A stretch of DNA of 64,000 bases from Methanothermobacter sp. CaT2. GTDB taxonomy: Archaea > Methanobacteriota > Methanobacteria > Methanobacteriales > Methanothermobacteraceae. The stretch's first letter is position 1. The number at the start of each line of letters is the position of its first letter. The translations under genes were made by a program, and so were the position numbers. Of this stretch, positions 45,798-55,493 are shown piece after piece. The DNA lies in contig NZ_AP011952.1 of the NCBI RefSeq assembly GCF_000828575.1, forward strand, positions 1,455,001-1,519,000, written 5' to 3'. Below the pieces are notes generated by a model. It did not search any database. It saw nothing but the letters and a program-made list of their open reading frames with translations, and was not told where the DNA came from.

Positions 45798-46367
45798 TCA
45801 TGGAGTGGTGTCACCAGCCCATGCGGCTTCAATTATCCCGAGGATATCAAGGGCGGCCTCTTCGGGGTCATGGTTTTCCACTATGCTGACCACTGAGCCC
45901 AGGACTGCTGAACACACGAACATGGACGTCCTGAGCATTTCCATATGCTCCCTGAGGCTCTCCGGGCTCTCTCTGACCCTCATCTTTGAGTCGGCCATTC
46001 TCCTCCCAAGTATGCTCTGAGGATCCGATTCAAGGATTACAATTATGTCGGGGGATATGATGTCAACAGGGAGAGAAATAAGGTAACCCAGGGGTGAGCG
46101 GTCGAGTCCATGGAGATCCATCAGCACGTAATCCAGTCTCCTTATCCTGTGGGCTGCTTCAAGCCAGATAAGGTGTTGCTGGTTCATGGGGAGTTTGAAG
46201 AGGTCCTCCAGGGTTTCTGCAAGGTTCCACTCACCTGCGACCCGGAGCATCAGTTCCCCATAGTTTATGTAGGTGTGTCTCACCATCCCTGATAGGATCC
46301 TGCATACGGTTGTTTTACCGGTACCCGGCACTCCAACAACCGCAACGGTCCTGGGGACCCCTTTCAT
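45798..46367 (-). CDS. Archaeal AdkA-like nucleotide kinase
   Basis: 189 residues, P-loop VVGVPGTGKTTVCRIL (residues 9-24), then YINYGELMLRVAGEWNL and VLMDLHGLDRSPLGYLISLP, and a lid-like IILESDPQSILGRRMADSKMRVRESPESLREHMEML, all in the order of archaeal adenylate kinases (AdkA). Several AdkA positions differ (GTGKTT for GVGGTT), so nucleotide specificity is not certain. Same strand as the DUF59 gene 12 bases upstream. Confidence 0.75.
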   Translation of the reverse strand: MKGVPRTVAVVGVPGTGKTTVCRILSGMVRHTYINYGELMLRVAGEWNLAETLEDLFKLPMNQQHLIWLEAAHRIRRLDYVLMDLHGLDRSPLGYLISLPVDIISPDIIVILESDPQSILGRRMADSKMRVRESPESLREHMEMLRTSMFVCSAVLGSVVSIVENHDPEEAALDILGIIEAAWAGDTTP

Positions 46368-46379
46368 GAGTTTGAGGCT

Positions 46380-46673
46380 CTATTTATTCACCATTTCACT
46401 TATGGCATCGGCCATCATGTGGCCTTCAACTGTGATCTCGGCCCGGTCAATTCCCTCAACCTGTTCGGCGACGTTCCTTGCGTCCATCGCCATCCTCGCA
46501 GCACTCATACATCCAGGGTTTGTAGGCCGGATGGTTATCTTTGCTATGGTTTCACCCTTCTCTTCGATTTCAATGTTCTCAACAAGACCCATCTCCACGA
46601 TACTTATGCCCATGTGTGGGTCTGCAACCTTCTTGAGAGCTTCCTTAACCTTTTCCAGGAGTTCTTCTGACAT
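46380..46673 (-). CDS. DUF59/MIP18-family Fe-S assembly-type protein
   Basis: 97 residues from ATG 46673 behind GAGGTAATAATA. The fold signature is KKVADPHMGISIVEMGLVENIEIE and TIRPTNPGCMSAARMAMDAR, where the single Cys (NPGC) is the conserved position of SufT/MIP18-like proteins that aid Fe-S cluster delivery. No other Cys. Likely co-transcribed with the AdkA-like gene. Target proteins unknown. Confidence 0.85.
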   Translation of the reverse strand: MSEELLEKVKEALKKVADPHMGISIVEMGLVENIEIEEKGETIAKITIRPTNPGCMSAARMAMDARNVAEQVEGIDRAEITVEGHMMADAISEMVNK

Positions 46674-46808
46674 TATTATTACCTCAGATGCTATTTTGAT
46701 AATCACTGTAGTGATTCTCTATTTTTAAGCTAACCCTATTTAAAAGTGTTCCTTTCCCCGCAATCTAAATAGGGAAGCAAAGCCATTAAATAGGATATCA
46801 AGGCGATA

Positions 46809-47720
46809 TTAACCAGTCCTTCGCCTAACTCTGACAGCCACACCCCTTTCAGCCCTCACCATTTCATCTCCGCTGAGCACAGCCCTCCCTACACCTGCAA
46901 CTTCTCCTCCATGTACTATGACCACCTCATCACCGGGTATGATTCCCGTGTCGGCGTCGGAAACACCAGGGGCAAAGAGTGTGTTGCTTTCAAGGTTGAA
47001 GTCTATCTCAACCCACTTCACTCCCAGCATGTAAAGGGACCTTCCACCCTCGGGTGAGAGTGAGATGAGCCCACGGTCCATCATGAAGGTGCCTATCTGG
47101 GTGCCGTCGGATTTGAGGATCTTTCTATGGTATCTTCCGGTGACCCGGCAGTCCTCAGGTATAATCCTTTCTCCGCCAGGTCCGAACTGGTACACTGCAA
47201 CCGAACGAAGCATGTGCAGCAGCCTCTCCCTTGGTGGGATCTTTTCATAACTCTTAAGTTCCCTCTTAAGTCTCTCCAGGGCCTCAGGCGAGGTGGGCCG
47301 TGATTTCATGCTGGTTGCTGTGAAGGAGTCAAGGTACTCCATGCATACCTCAAGGTAACCTCCATCCACGTGGGCTATGACATCAAGGTCACCCACATAT
47401 TCCCTTAGGACATCTCCCACCAGTTTCTTTTCCTCATGGGACCACTCTCCAATGGTTGAAACGTCATAGGATGAGATGGGGTAGGTGTTTTCGAGTTCCC
47501 GGGGGCATATGCCGAAGGGTGATGTCAGTATAAGCTCCTGGAAGCCTCTAGTGACTCCTGTGAATTTTCTGTGGGACCTTGAGGTTGAGTAGGGCTTCTT
47601 CATGCTGCAGGGAAGCACCACAACAACATCTCCCAGGGGCCTCATTAACCTCATTCTCTCCCGCCACCTGACAGCCTCGGGACGGTGGAGGGATTCCTCA
47701 ATTGAACATATGACCTTCAT
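46809..47720 (-). CDS. arcS: Archaeosine synthase core (ArcS-like) with PUA domain
   Basis: Makes archaeosine (G+15) in tRNA from preQ0-modified tRNA. 303 residues from ATG 47720 (AGGTTGATAG upstream). The ArcS core motif PCSMKKPYSTSRSH (P-C-x3-K-P-Y-S-x-S-x2-H) is at about residues 37-50; the C-terminal 75 residues are a PUA RNA-binding domain (KWVEIDFNLESNTLFAPGV, IPGDEVVIVHGGEVAGVGRAV). The TGT-like N-terminal domain present in long ArcS is absent, as in split versions; it should be encoded elsewhere. Confidence 0.82.
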   Translation of the reverse strand: MKVICSIEESLHRPEAVRWRERMRLMRPLGDVVVVLPCSMKKPYSTSRSHRKFTGVTRGFQELILTSPFGICPRELENTYPISSYDVSTIGEWSHEEKKLVGDVLREYVGDLDVIAHVDGGYLEVCMEYLDSFTATSMKSRPTSPEALERLKRELKSYEKIPPRERLLHMLRSVAVYQFGPGGERIIPEDCRVTGRYHRKILKSDGTQIGTFMMDRGLISLSPEGGRSLYMLGVKWVEIDFNLESNTLFAPGVSDADTGIIPGDEVVIVHGGEVAGVGRAVLSGDEMVRAERGVAVRVRRRTG

Positions 47721-47835
47721 TCTATCAACCTTTATCACATCATATTCATGCAGCGCCTATCCGCAGTTCAGACAGTACAATAAGCTTTCGACAACGTTAT
47801 ACATTTTCACCGGTAGAATCCTTTTTAAGTGCATA

Positions 47836-49305
47836 TTAAGTGCCTTTCAACCATTTTACGCCTGTTAATTCGGCGACATCCTTTTTAAGGGCGACGAGGT
47901 CCTCGGTGTTCAGTTTCTTCACATCATCCTTTCCGGTGATCCTGGCAAAGTCGGCAATCTCAGCCGTTGAAACCTTTATGAAGTTTTCAAGTCCTTCAAT
48001 GGCCCTCTTCAGGTCCATGTGTTTCAGCAGGTCAGGATCATGGGTTGTTATCCCTGTCGGACACTTGCCGGTGTGGCATAACCTGTGCTGCTGACAGTTG
48101 AGGGCTATGAGTGCCGCTGTACCTGTGTAGACAGCATCAGCACCCAGGGCGAGGCACTTTGCCATGTCGGCGGCTGTCCTGAGACCCCCACCCGCAATGA
48201 GGGACACCCTATCGCCATGACCCTCATTGATGACGGTCTTAACGGCCCGCGGTATGGCTGCGATGAGGGGGATGCCTGTGTTGTCCCTTATATGTGGGTT
48301 AACAGCTCCAGTACCCCCACCAAAACCGTCAAGACTTATAAAATCTACTCCAGCATCAAGCAGGGCCTTAATGTCATCCTCCACGTTGCCACACCCTATC
48401 TTGGCACCTATGGGTGCCCCTCCACTCATTTTTCTGAGCTCGTTGACCTTCTCTTCGAGTTCCATCTGATCACGTATATCATGGTGGTGTGCAGGCGAAT
48501 ATGACCCCTCACCGGGGGCCAGCCCACGGACCCTTGCCACATCCGGGCTTATCTTGTCTGGAGGGAGATAACTTCCTTTACCCGGATATGCACCCTGACC
48601 AAATCTTATCTCTATTGCAGCAGCACCCCTGAGCACATCCTCGGTGATACCGAACCTTCCGGTGGAATACTGGATTATGAGGTAATCGCCTGCCTTTTCA
48701 AGTTCCCTCTGCAGTACTCCACCTTCACCCGAGTTGAATCCAATCTTAAGTCGGTCTGCAACGGATGCAATGGCCATGCGGGTCTTCTCTGAAACCGCCC
48801 CGTAGCTCATACCACTTATTATTATGGGGGATCTGAGCTGCATAGGTCTTTTTGATTCAATTCCGATGATTACATCAGTTTTAACCAGGTCCTCTGCATT
48901 TAGGGGGATTTTTGAAACCTGTGCTGGAAGGAAGTGTAGATCATCAAGTCCCAGGGGCAGCCTCTTCTCGGATCCCATGGACTCAACAGGGACCTCCCCA
49001 CTATGGGCTATCCTTTTTATCTGGACTATTTTGAGATATTCACGGTCATCCTCGGATCTTCTCTGTCTTCTCATCCTTATGCCATTCAGTGATTCTGTGT
49101 TACAGAAGTAAAGCTCCCTGAGACCATACTCCCGGTATATGGGGCATGATGCACAGAGGCAACCCCTCTCCTCAACCTCATACCTGCTGCTCCTGCCTTC
49201 ACAGAAGAAAAGTTCACCATCCCCATGATCAGGATAGCTGGGACAATCGGGACACAGACATTCCGTTTTTCTGTTTATATAACCCCCTCCCGCTGGTACT
49301 GTAAC
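47836..49305 (-). CDS. Archaeal glutamate-synthase-type FMN protein with Cys-rich N-terminus
   Basis: From ATG 49074 the 412 residues are the FMN/4Fe-4S domain of glutamate synthase: ISGMSYGAVSEKTRMAIA, FNSGEGGVLQRE, GQGAYPGKGSYLPP, FISLDGFGGGTGAVNP, LIAGGGLRTAADMAKCLALGAD and Cys ligands in CQQHRLCHTGKCPTG. The frame is open 77 more codons to 49305 and those codons clearly code: CLCPDCPSY, FFCEG, GCLCASCPIYREYGL, YFC, a two-knuckle Cys pattern like DUF2769. That extension has no ATG, GTG or TTG; GGAGG precedes an ATA at 49276-49278. The extent is given as the open frame because the true start is unresolved. Aminating activity is likely but unproven. Confidence 0.8.
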   Translation of the reverse strand, partial: VTVPAGGGYINRKTECLCPDCPSYPDHGDGELFFCEGRSSRYEVEERGCLCASCPIYREYGLRELYFCNTESLNGIRMRRQRRSEDDREYLKIVQIKRIAHSGEVPVESMGSEKRLPLGLDDLHFLPAQVSKIPLNAEDLVKTDVIIGIESKRPMQLRSPIIISGMSYGAVSEKTRMAIASVADRLKIGFNSGEGGVLQRELEKAGDYLIIQYSTGRFGITEDVLRGAAAIEIRFGQGAYPGKGSYLPPDKISPDVARVRGLAPGEGSYSPAHHHDIRDQMELEEKVNELRKMSGGAPIGAKIGCGNVEDDIKALLDAGVDFISLDGFGGGTGAVNPHIRDNTGIPLIAAIPRAVKTVINEGHGDRVSLIAGGGLRTAADMAKCLALGADAVYTGTAALIALNCQQHRLCHTGKCPTGITTHDPDLLKHMDLKRAIEGLENFIKVSTAEIADFARITGKDDVKKLNTEDLVALKKDVAELTGVKWLKGT

Positions 49306-49446
49306 CTAATATGTGGATACTGGTTAAAGTGGTTTCCTTTTTTCACAGAGTTAGAAGGAGCTTATATTTCCAGGAGATTCCTGTGACATCCCCAGTTCCA
49401 GGGGACATTCTGATGGCTATTATGGAGCCCTTTAAGTCTCCAGGAC

Positions 49447-49929
49447 TTATAGGTGTCCCAGAAGCTCTTCATGAAGCCTTTTAAGCCTTTCTATTGAAGG
49501 GTGGTCTGCTCCAAGGCGATCAGACCATTTTTTTATTACAAAATCAATACCAACTTCATCAGAGCCATTTATGAGGTTATCTGCATGGGCAACAATCTTC
49601 TCCTCGAGGGTTCTTGGCATGTAATCTCCAGGGGGAAGTCCCAGGGCCTTTGCCTCCTCAGGGGGTATACCTGCCCCCACGTGTCTTTCAACTATCCTCA
49701 CAACTTCGGGGGGGTAACCAAATCCTTCAAGGATGCGCGCACCCTCCACGGCGTGTTCAACACCGCTGGTCCTGCAGCGGCCTATATCATGAAGAATGGC
49801 TCCCTCCTCCACCAGCTTCATGTCAACCGGGAGGTCACGTGATAACTCGAGGGCCTTTTTTCTGACGGCTAGGGAGTGGTTTATCACCCACTCTGGACAT
49901 CCAACAACCCGGAGTAAACGGATGCTCAA
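49447..49929 (-). CDS. HD-domain phosphohydrolase (TIGR00295-like)
   Basis: 160 residues. Metal ligands of the HD fold: H in INHSLAVRKKAL, HD in EEGAILHDIGRCRT, HVGAG in VRIVERHVGAGIPPEEA, and D in EKIVAHADNLI. Typical length for the archaeal single-domain HD hydrolases acting on nucleotides or phosphate esters. TTG start at 49929 after GGTGTC. Substrate unknown. Confidence 0.82.
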   Translation of the reverse strand: MSIRLLRVVGCPEWVINHSLAVRKKALELSRDLPVDMKLVEEGAILHDIGRCRTSGVEHAVEGARILEGFGYPPEVVRIVERHVGAGIPPEEAKALGLPPGDYMPRTLEEKIVAHADNLINGSDEVGIDFVIKKWSDRLGADHPSIERLKRLHEELLGHL

Positions 49930-49973
49930 GGAGACACCACTATGATTGATCAGAATCAGGAGTATGTACGGGA

Positions 49974-50060
49974 AGTTTATTGTTGAGGTTTTTATGGAGT
50001 CGAATCCGCTGTTCTAGGAGTTTATTGTTGTGGTTTTTATGGAGTCGAATCCGTTATTCT
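49974..50060. repeat. 45-bp period repeat of the tfe 3' end
   Basis: Two 42-base copies, 49974-50015 and 50019-50060, differ at three positions. The right copy encodes the last residues of TFE ([12 protein letters not shown]); the left lies immediately beyond the TFE stop and would encode NSGFDSIKTSTIN in the same frame, since the 45-base period is 15 codons. Confidence 0.93.
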
Positions 50061-50550
50061 CATAGAGACTGAGTTCGTCCTTTATCTCCTGTATTATTTC
50101 AGAGTTATCCATGAACTCCATTTTTGAACCACATTCAGGGCATGTGAAGTTTTCTTCTGTGGCCTCATCAAAGGTGAATCTGTAGTGCCCATTTACACAT
50201 ACAAAGAACATGTTGTTTTCCTCAAACTCAAGGGCTTCCCTCAGCTTTCTTACTATCTCGCTGTGCTTCCTTTTTATCATCTCTGTAACCTTCTCAGGCT
50301 CAAATTTCCAGGTGTAGGTGTACCACTGTGTTTCGGGGTCCTTGCTCCTCTTGTAACTTGCCACACCTGCATCATAGAGCCTGTAGAGTATCCTCCTGAC
50401 TATGTTGAGTTTAAGCTGTGTTTTCTCTGATATCTCCTCATCTGTTACCTTGCCCTTCATGAGGCACTCCAGAACTGGTATGGCCTCTTCCTCTTCTTCT
50501 TCAGTGATAACTTCATGGATCAACTCTTGTAACACCTGCTCATCAATCAA
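50014..50550 (-). CDS. tfe: Transcription factor E, alpha subunit
   Basis: General transcription factor (TFIIE-alpha homologue) that helps open the promoter. Start set at TTG 50550 behind GGAGG (seven-base spacing), giving 178 residues; the frame extends 25 codons further. N-terminal winged helix ([37 protein letters not shown]), linker helix, then the zinc ribbon. The first knuckle reads VCVNGHYRF, lacking the usual second Cys (CxxC), while CPECG is intact, so the zinc site may use His or be weakened. A 15-residue tail repeat extends beyond the stop. Confidence 0.93.
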
Positions 50551-50701
50551 TTGAAATCCTCCAGCTTGAGAAATAACTGCATACCGGGTATGCTGATCAT
50601 CAAATTTTTTTTGAGTGCACTCCAATTTATGTGCTTAATCTTATTTAAAATTTTATAAAGGGGCCAGTTTAATACGAAAATTGTTCATGATATGACTGTT
50701 A

Positions 50702-51541
50702 TCATGGAGGTCTTACAATAACCGCCGGTGTGTGTTCAACCGAGGATAGCATCTCCACTGTGATATTCCCTGGTCTGTCCCTGAATTCCCTGGCCATATC
50801 ATAGACCGTTGCCCTCTCTGTATTCCTGCGGTGGTATTCCTCTGCAGCTGATGCAACCTCAAGGAGCACCTCCAGTTTCACGGGCCTTGAGGATGCAAGG
50901 GGTGTGGGCCAGGTTCTTCCAGAGAACCGCCCTGCAAGGTAACCCAGGAATCCTGTATCTGACCTTATGCCGGGCACTGCAAGGGGGAGGGAGGTGAAGT
51001 ATCTTCCAAGTATACTGTAGGTTGCATCGGTATCGATTATAACCGTGGTAACATCTGCACCGAACCTCCGCAGGATCTCACCAGCAATAAAATTTGCCAC
51101 CCCAGATGGGTTTTCAGGTAGAAGTGAAACAAGGGTCCCCGGCACATTACTCAGATCAATACCGGCCTCGGAAGCCGGCTTAAGGGCGTGTTTAAGTCCA
51201 TAGTATCTCAGGACAACCTCCTTATGGGCCCTTGCCTCGGGTGGCAGTCTTCTGAGGTTCATTATGGTCCTCCTCTTCATGCCGAGGATCGGGCCCAGGA
51301 GGTAGCCCCAGATGTACTTTGACCAGATATCTGCCAGCAGCACTGCAGTTATGGATGGTTCGAAGCGGGATTCATCGACCAGGTTTCCCTGGGCAACCGA
51401 GACCGGTGTCTCTGAGATGACAAGAAAATCTCCATCCCGGGCAAGCTCACCGGACCTCTCTATGATCTCTGAGAAACCTGCGCCTGGTTCTATGTAACCC
51501 GTCACCACGGGCACTGTCCTGTACTCAGGGGACATTTTCAT
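50702..51541 (-). CDS. CofE-like protein (F420-0:gamma-glutamyl ligase superfamily paralogue)
   Basis: 279 residues from ATG 51541, which overlaps the upstream FeS gene's stop (ATGA). The opening [50 protein letters not shown] follows the CofE pattern (P-x-x-x-G-D-x-x-x-x-I, DGD-x-x-V-x-x-x-x-VS-x-x-x-G). Later [20 protein letters not shown] resembles the metal-binding DTDA region. It differs from CofE proper in several positions, so a ligase of another cofactor is possible. Part of the comA-ABC-G3E-FeS series. Confidence 0.68.
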   Translation of the reverse strand: MKMSPEYRTVPVVTGYIEPGAGFSEIIERSGELARDGDFLVISETPVSVAQGNLVDESRFEPSITAVLLADIWSKYIWGYLLGPILGMKRRTIMNLRRLPPEARAHKEVVLRYYGLKHALKPASEAGIDLSNVPGTLVSLLPENPSGVANFIAGEILRRFGADVTTVIIDTDATYSILGRYFTSLPLAVPGIRSDTGFLGYLAGRFSGRTWPTPLASSRPVKLEVLLEVASAAEEYHRRNTERATVYDMAREFRDRPGNITVEMLSSVEHTPAVIVRPP

Positions 51542-52215
51542 CTGGCCTTCACTGGTGGTGCCCATACCTTGAGGTCTATTCCCTCTATGACAGCCCTTCT
51601 ACCCTCCAGCTGGACAACCACCCCTGAGTGGACCTTCTGCATCATGCAGTGGGCTGGCAGGAAACGCACGGTTTCACCGATATTTGGCAGCTCACCCTCG
51701 ATCACACCCTCAAAGCCACCAACCATGCAGACTCCGATGTCCCTGTATTCAAAGTCATCCATGCCGAGGCGGTGACATGGTCCAACGATGTGCACGGTTA
51801 TGAGGCCATGGTTCTCATCCAGTATCTCTGCAAAGTGGGTTATTGGACATCCAAGGGGTCTGTATCTAATTATATCCCCCTTCCTCAGTTCAGTGGACGT
51901 GAATGGGAAGAGGATCTCCCGGCAGGAGCCCTCATCGGGCAGCGGTTTCAGTATGAAGTCGGCCTCGTATCCGTCAAGGACACCGAAGATCTTCTTCTCC
52001 TCCTCAAGGAGTTTCTCCTCCTTAAGGATGTCCTGGAGTCTTTTCAGGTTATCTGCAAAGAGTTCCTGGTACATGAAGTGGCATCTGTCGATCTCAGCCC
52101 TTCCCTTGAGCAGAGCGGCCGCATACTCATCACACCTTGCATAGCCACAGATCCCGCAGTTGTATCCTGGGAGCAGAGCAGTTACCTCTTCTTTAAGGGA
52201 TTTATCCTGGGACAT
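51538..52215 (-). CDS. FeS-cluster protein of the comA-linked operon
   Basis: 225 residues. The N-terminal [19 protein letters not shown] plus DRCHF gives four Cys (C-x2-C-x4-C-x17-C) of a 4Fe-4S motif like that in RnfB/CdhE-type proteins. The remaining 170 residues are beta-rich ([37 protein letters not shown]) with two more Cys and no recognised family. Follows the G3E-like NTPase by 16 bases and overlaps the CofE-like gene. A scaffold or electron-transfer component is likely. Confidence 0.72.
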   Translation of the reverse strand: MSQDKSLKEEVTALLPGYNCGICGYARCDEYAAALLKGRAEIDRCHFMYQELFADNLKRLQDILKEEKLLEEEKKIFGVLDGYEADFILKPLPDEGSCREILFPFTSTELRKGDIIRYRPLGCPITHFAEILDENHGLITVHIVGPCHRLGMDDFEYRDIGVCMVGGFEGVIEGELPNIGETVRFLPAHCMMQKVHSGVVVQLEGRRAVIEGIDLKVWAPPVKAR

Positions 52216-52231
52216 CTGAAAGATCCTCTCC

Positions 52232-52942
52232 TCATTCTCCTTCGTAGGTCTGGAAGCCGTCTATTCTCCTGAGTATTCCCCTGTGGTGCTTCTTGTTAAC
52301 CCTTGTCTCACCGACACAGAGTGTGCACACTGCCAGGGGTGCTGAGTGCCGGAGCTCCTCGTTTTCAAGGGAAACCTCCCTGCTCTCGATCATCTCCTCT
52401 GCAAGTTCCATGCATCCCTGCCCGCTGAGGCCATTGGCCTCTATTATCTTTGCTGAGGGGTTAACCTCCAGTATGCGCTCCCTGAATATCTCCCTCTCTG
52501 CCTGGGATATCATGTCTCCCTTGGTCACCACCGCGATATCGGCGGTTGAGAGGAAAGGACCAACCTTAAGGGGAGTGTTTGGCCCGCTGGTGGCGTCTAT
52601 GACACATACTCCCAGACAGTTCTTTGTGTAGGGGGCGCAGCGGTGACATAGCCCGGCTGTTTCGACGATCAGGAAGTCTGACTCGTTCTTCTCAGCCCAC
52701 TTTATCATGTCGTCTATGTTGTAGATGGCGTAGTGGTCCGGGCACATGTCCATTGACAGGCCAACCAGTGTTGGCACCCCGACCTTCTCAAATTTCTTAT
52801 CGTCGTCGGTGTAGAGGCAGTCTATCTTTACAACGGATGACTTCAATCCCCTTGATTTGAGGCTCCTGAGGGTGTGCATCAGCACCGCTGTTTTTCCAGA
52901 TCCAGGTGTTCCGGCAACAATTACCATTCTCATAGGTTTCAC
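52232..52942 (-). CDS. G3E/CobW-HypB-like P-loop NTPase with Cys cluster
   Basis: 236 residues. Walker [15 protein letters not shown] near residue 10; acidic strand [11 protein letters not shown]; switch region [27 protein letters not shown] with four Cys (about 97-114); TKGD base-recognition motif; and CTLCVGE near the C-terminus. This resembles metal-handling G3E proteins (HypB, UreG, CobW) and the Cys-rich site could hold Ni, Zn or a cluster. GTG at 52942 after GGAGAGAGAA. Its neighbours are a stand-alone ABC ATPase and an FeS protein. Confidence 0.78.
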   Translation of the reverse strand: MKPMRMVIVAGTPGSGKTAVLMHTLRSLKSRGLKSSVVKIDCLYTDDDKKFEKVGVPTLVGLSMDMCPDHYAIYNIDDMIKWAEKNESDFLIVETAGLCHRCAPYTKNCLGVCVIDATSGPNTPLKVGPFLSTADIAVVTKGDMISQAEREIFRERILEVNPSAKIIEANGLSGQGCMELAEEMIESREVSLENEELRHSAPLAVCTLCVGETRVNKKHHRGILRRIDGFQTYEGE

Positions 52943-52983
52943 TTCTCTCTCCTGAATTAGGCCTTATCCTTCAGATCCATATC

Positions 52984-53769
52984 TTACTGGGACTCATTTA
53001 TTATTTCGCTCAGGTCTATGTCCTCAACCAGCTCCCCCCTCCTGACCTTTTCACGGAGGCTGAGCATTAGTTCATCTATTTTGTTCAGTTCCCGGGATAT
53101 TCTCTTCTCCTGGGGGGTGGTGGTGACTATCTTCTGCATACCACCGTGCTTCATGACGATCCTCTTATCGGTCATGAGTGCAAGTACAGGGTCATGGGTT
53201 ACAACAAGGACGATCTTTCCATGACCTGCCAGCACATTGAGGGCGTCGTGTTTCCTTATACCCGCATTCTCAATTTCGTCTATGAGTACAATGGGGGAGT
53301 CACTTATTATCGCCACGTCTGCAACCATCAATGCCCGTGACTGACCCCCGCTGAGTATTGTGAGGTCATGCTCCTTTTTGATGGGCTCTCCTGTGAGGGT
53401 GTTTGCAAGTTCAATGACGCGGTCCACACACTTCTCACTGGCGCCCCTGCACTTGGCATGAAGGCTCAGGAAATCTCCTACAGTCATATCGGCCAGGAAG
53501 TTCATGTTCTGTGATAGCTGGGCGACCATCTTTTTCCGGGGATTTGTTCGGTCCTCATAGCTTGGCTCTTCATCGTTCACAAGGATCTTCCTCTTTGAGA
53601 AGGTGTCCATCTGGGCCAGCTGTTCAATATCTCCTATAAGTGAACTTTTACCACTGCCTGTGGGACCAACAACTCCAAATATTTCACCCTTCTTTATTTC
53701 AACCCGCTCTACGGGCTCCTTTTCTCCGAACTTATCATAACCGCCGATTACAGTAATTTTCTCTATCAT
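52984..53769 (-). CDS. Stand-alone ABC-type ATPase
   Basis: 261 residues with complete ABC motifs: Walker [17 protein letters not shown] (about 33-48), Q-loop VAQLSQNM, signature [13 protein letters not shown] (about 138), Walker [13 protein letters not shown] and His switch LVVTHDP. No transmembrane partner is nearby, so it probably is soluble and energises assembly rather than transport, like SufC or AtwA. The ATG overlaps the comA stop (TAATG). Function unassigned. Confidence 0.82.
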   Translation of the reverse strand: MIEKITVIGGYDKFGEKEPVERVEIKKGEIFGVVGPTGSGKSSLIGDIEQLAQMDTFSKRKILVNDEEPSYEDRTNPRKKMVAQLSQNMNFLADMTVGDFLSLHAKCRGASEKCVDRVIELANTLTGEPIKKEHDLTILSGGQSRALMVADVAIISDSPIVLIDEIENAGIRKHDALNVLAGHGKIVLVVTHDPVLALMTDKRIVMKHGGMQKIVTTTPQEKRISRELNKIDELMLSLREKVRRGELVEDIDLSEIINESQ

Positions 53770-54545
53770 TAAAGATTCACCTTTCCGAGAGTGTCTCCCC
53801 TCAAGCCTCTGCGTATTGTTTCAAGGGCTGTTATCTCTTCAGGGGGTATGTTTCCAAGGTTAACATCTGGTCCAATCTTTAAAATGAAGTAAACCTGCTG
53901 ACTTTTCTGAGGCGCCTCCCATATTATCCTGTCCATGGGGAGTCTGTCAGTGAGGTGGTTGAATTCGTCCTCCCTTATGTTTCCCCTCTCATCGTATATA
54001 CCTATGTTCTGTCCGCTCTCACGGGCCTCCATGAGAACCATTGATGCGCCTGCCCTGAGGTCAGCCCTCACAAGTCTGACCCTATCATCGGGTTCGAGGA
54101 GCCTGTCCCTTTCAGGGTCCTTTTTACCGACCTCTGATATGACCATGAATCCCTCATCGACAGCCATTTCAATGAGCCGACATTTTTCTTCAGTTTCAAT
54201 TTCCACAGTCCCGTTGGATATCTCAAGTGTTTCAAAGCCAAGGCTACGGGCCTCCTGGAAGTATTCCTCCACTTTATCGTTGAGGTGGGCTATCTCGAAT
54301 AGCGTGCCCCCTGGATAGGGTTCCACATCGAATGACCTGTACATATCTACCTTTTCCTTTACAGTGTCGCGTCTGTGGAGGGGGAGTGTTCCCCATCCAA
54401 ACTTTATGAAGTCAACGTAATCTGATGATATCTCCATGAGGTCACGGGCGCTCGCGGGACCCATTCCCTTATCAAGAACCATGGTTATTCCATTTTTTCG
54501 AGGTTTCCCACTCCTTGGGGGGGTGAGAAAATCAAAGGCGTTCAT
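53769..54545 (-). CDS. comA: Phosphosulfolactate synthase
   Basis: First enzyme of coenzyme M synthesis in this route: adds sulfite to phosphoenolpyruvate. 258 residues with [19 protein letters not shown]-type opening ([10 protein letters not shown]), [57 protein letters not shown] and [22 protein letters not shown], all typical of the ComA TIM barrel. ATG at 54545 after AAGGTGATG. Heads the operon with the ABC, G3E-like, FeS and CofE-like genes. Confidence 0.94.
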   Translation of the reverse strand: MNAFDFLTPPRSGKPRKNGITMVLDKGMGPASARDLMEISSDYVDFIKFGWGTLPLHRRDTVKEKVDMYRSFDVEPYPGGTLFEIAHLNDKVEEYFQEARSLGFETLEISNGTVEIETEEKCRLIEMAVDEGFMVISEVGKKDPERDRLLEPDDRVRLVRADLRAGASMVLMEARESGQNIGIYDERGNIREDEFNHLTDRLPMDRIIWEAPQKSQQVYFILKIGPDVNLGNIPPEEITALETIRRGLRGDTLGKVNL

Positions 54546-54697
54546 AGCATCACCTTCTGTTTGAGTCAGAAATAACGGGATCCATATTAATTAGGATTCA
54601 TATGTTTACTACCTTTATAAAAATTTTTCCTATACCTGCCATAAATATATCCAAATATAATTTGAGATCAGGTATATATAAGTAGGTGGTGTTTTTC

Positions 54698-55258
54698 ATG
54701 GAGAAGAAGATATGCTACTTTGAGGAACCAGGTAAGGAAAATACAGAGAGGGTCCTTGAACTTGTAAGGGAGAGGGCTGACCAGCTCGGAATCAGGGATT
54801 TTGTTGTGGCATCTGTTTCAGGTGAGACAGCCCTGAGATTATCTGAAATGGTTGAAGGTAACATTGTATCAGTAACCCATCATGCAGGTTTCAGGGAGAA
54901 GGGTCAACTTGAACTGGAGGACGAGGCAAGGGATGCGCTCCTTGAGAGGGGTGTGAATGTTTATGCGGGTTCACATGCCCTCAGTGGCGTTGGAAGAGGG
55001 ATATCAAACAGGTTTGGTGGTGTCACACCCGTGGAGATAATGGCTGAAACCCTGAGGATGGTCTCCCAGGGCTTCAAGGTATGTGTTGAGATAGCCATAA
55101 TGGCTGCAGATGCTGGCCTCATCCCCGTTGATGAAGAGGTTATAGCCATAGGTGGGACAGCATGGGGTGCTGACACCGCCCTTGTACTCACACCCGCCCA
55201 TATGAACAGTGTATTCGACCTCAGGATCCATGAGATAATTGCCATGCCCAGGCCATAA
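54698..55258 (+). CDS. Pyruvate-kinase C-terminal-domain-like protein
   Basis: 186 residues from ATG 54698 (TAGGTGGTG upstream). Corresponds to the stand-alone PK_C fold family (COG1751-type): [61 protein letters not shown] and the closing [21 protein letters not shown]. No catalytic pyruvate-kinase barrel is present, so it is not an active kinase on its own. Role unknown; probably a ligand-binding regulator. Confidence 0.8.
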   Translation: MEKKICYFEEPGKENTERVLELVRERADQLGIRDFVVASVSGETALRLSEMVEGNIVSVTHHAGFREKGQLELEDEARDALLERGVNVYAGSHALSGVGRGISNRFGGVTPVEIMAETLRMVSQGFKVCVEIAIMAADAGLIPVDEEVIAIGGTAWGADTALVLTPAHMNSVFDLRIHEIIAMPRP

Positions 55259-55493
55259 CTTTTTCATAACATGTCATGATGGGGGGTCCCGCCCAGATTC
55301 ATGATATTCATGGCCACGTGGACCATCAATAATTTTATTTTGCCCCAACCTTGAGCCGGTATTTTCTGAGGTCACAGAAATTGATTTTTAATTTTGAATG
55401 TGAGCCATGGCTCCATCGGTGCCAGATTAACCGTTGCTTTTAAATATGTCTTATCACAATAACATATTTCATAGATAAGTGTGGGGGTAGTAA

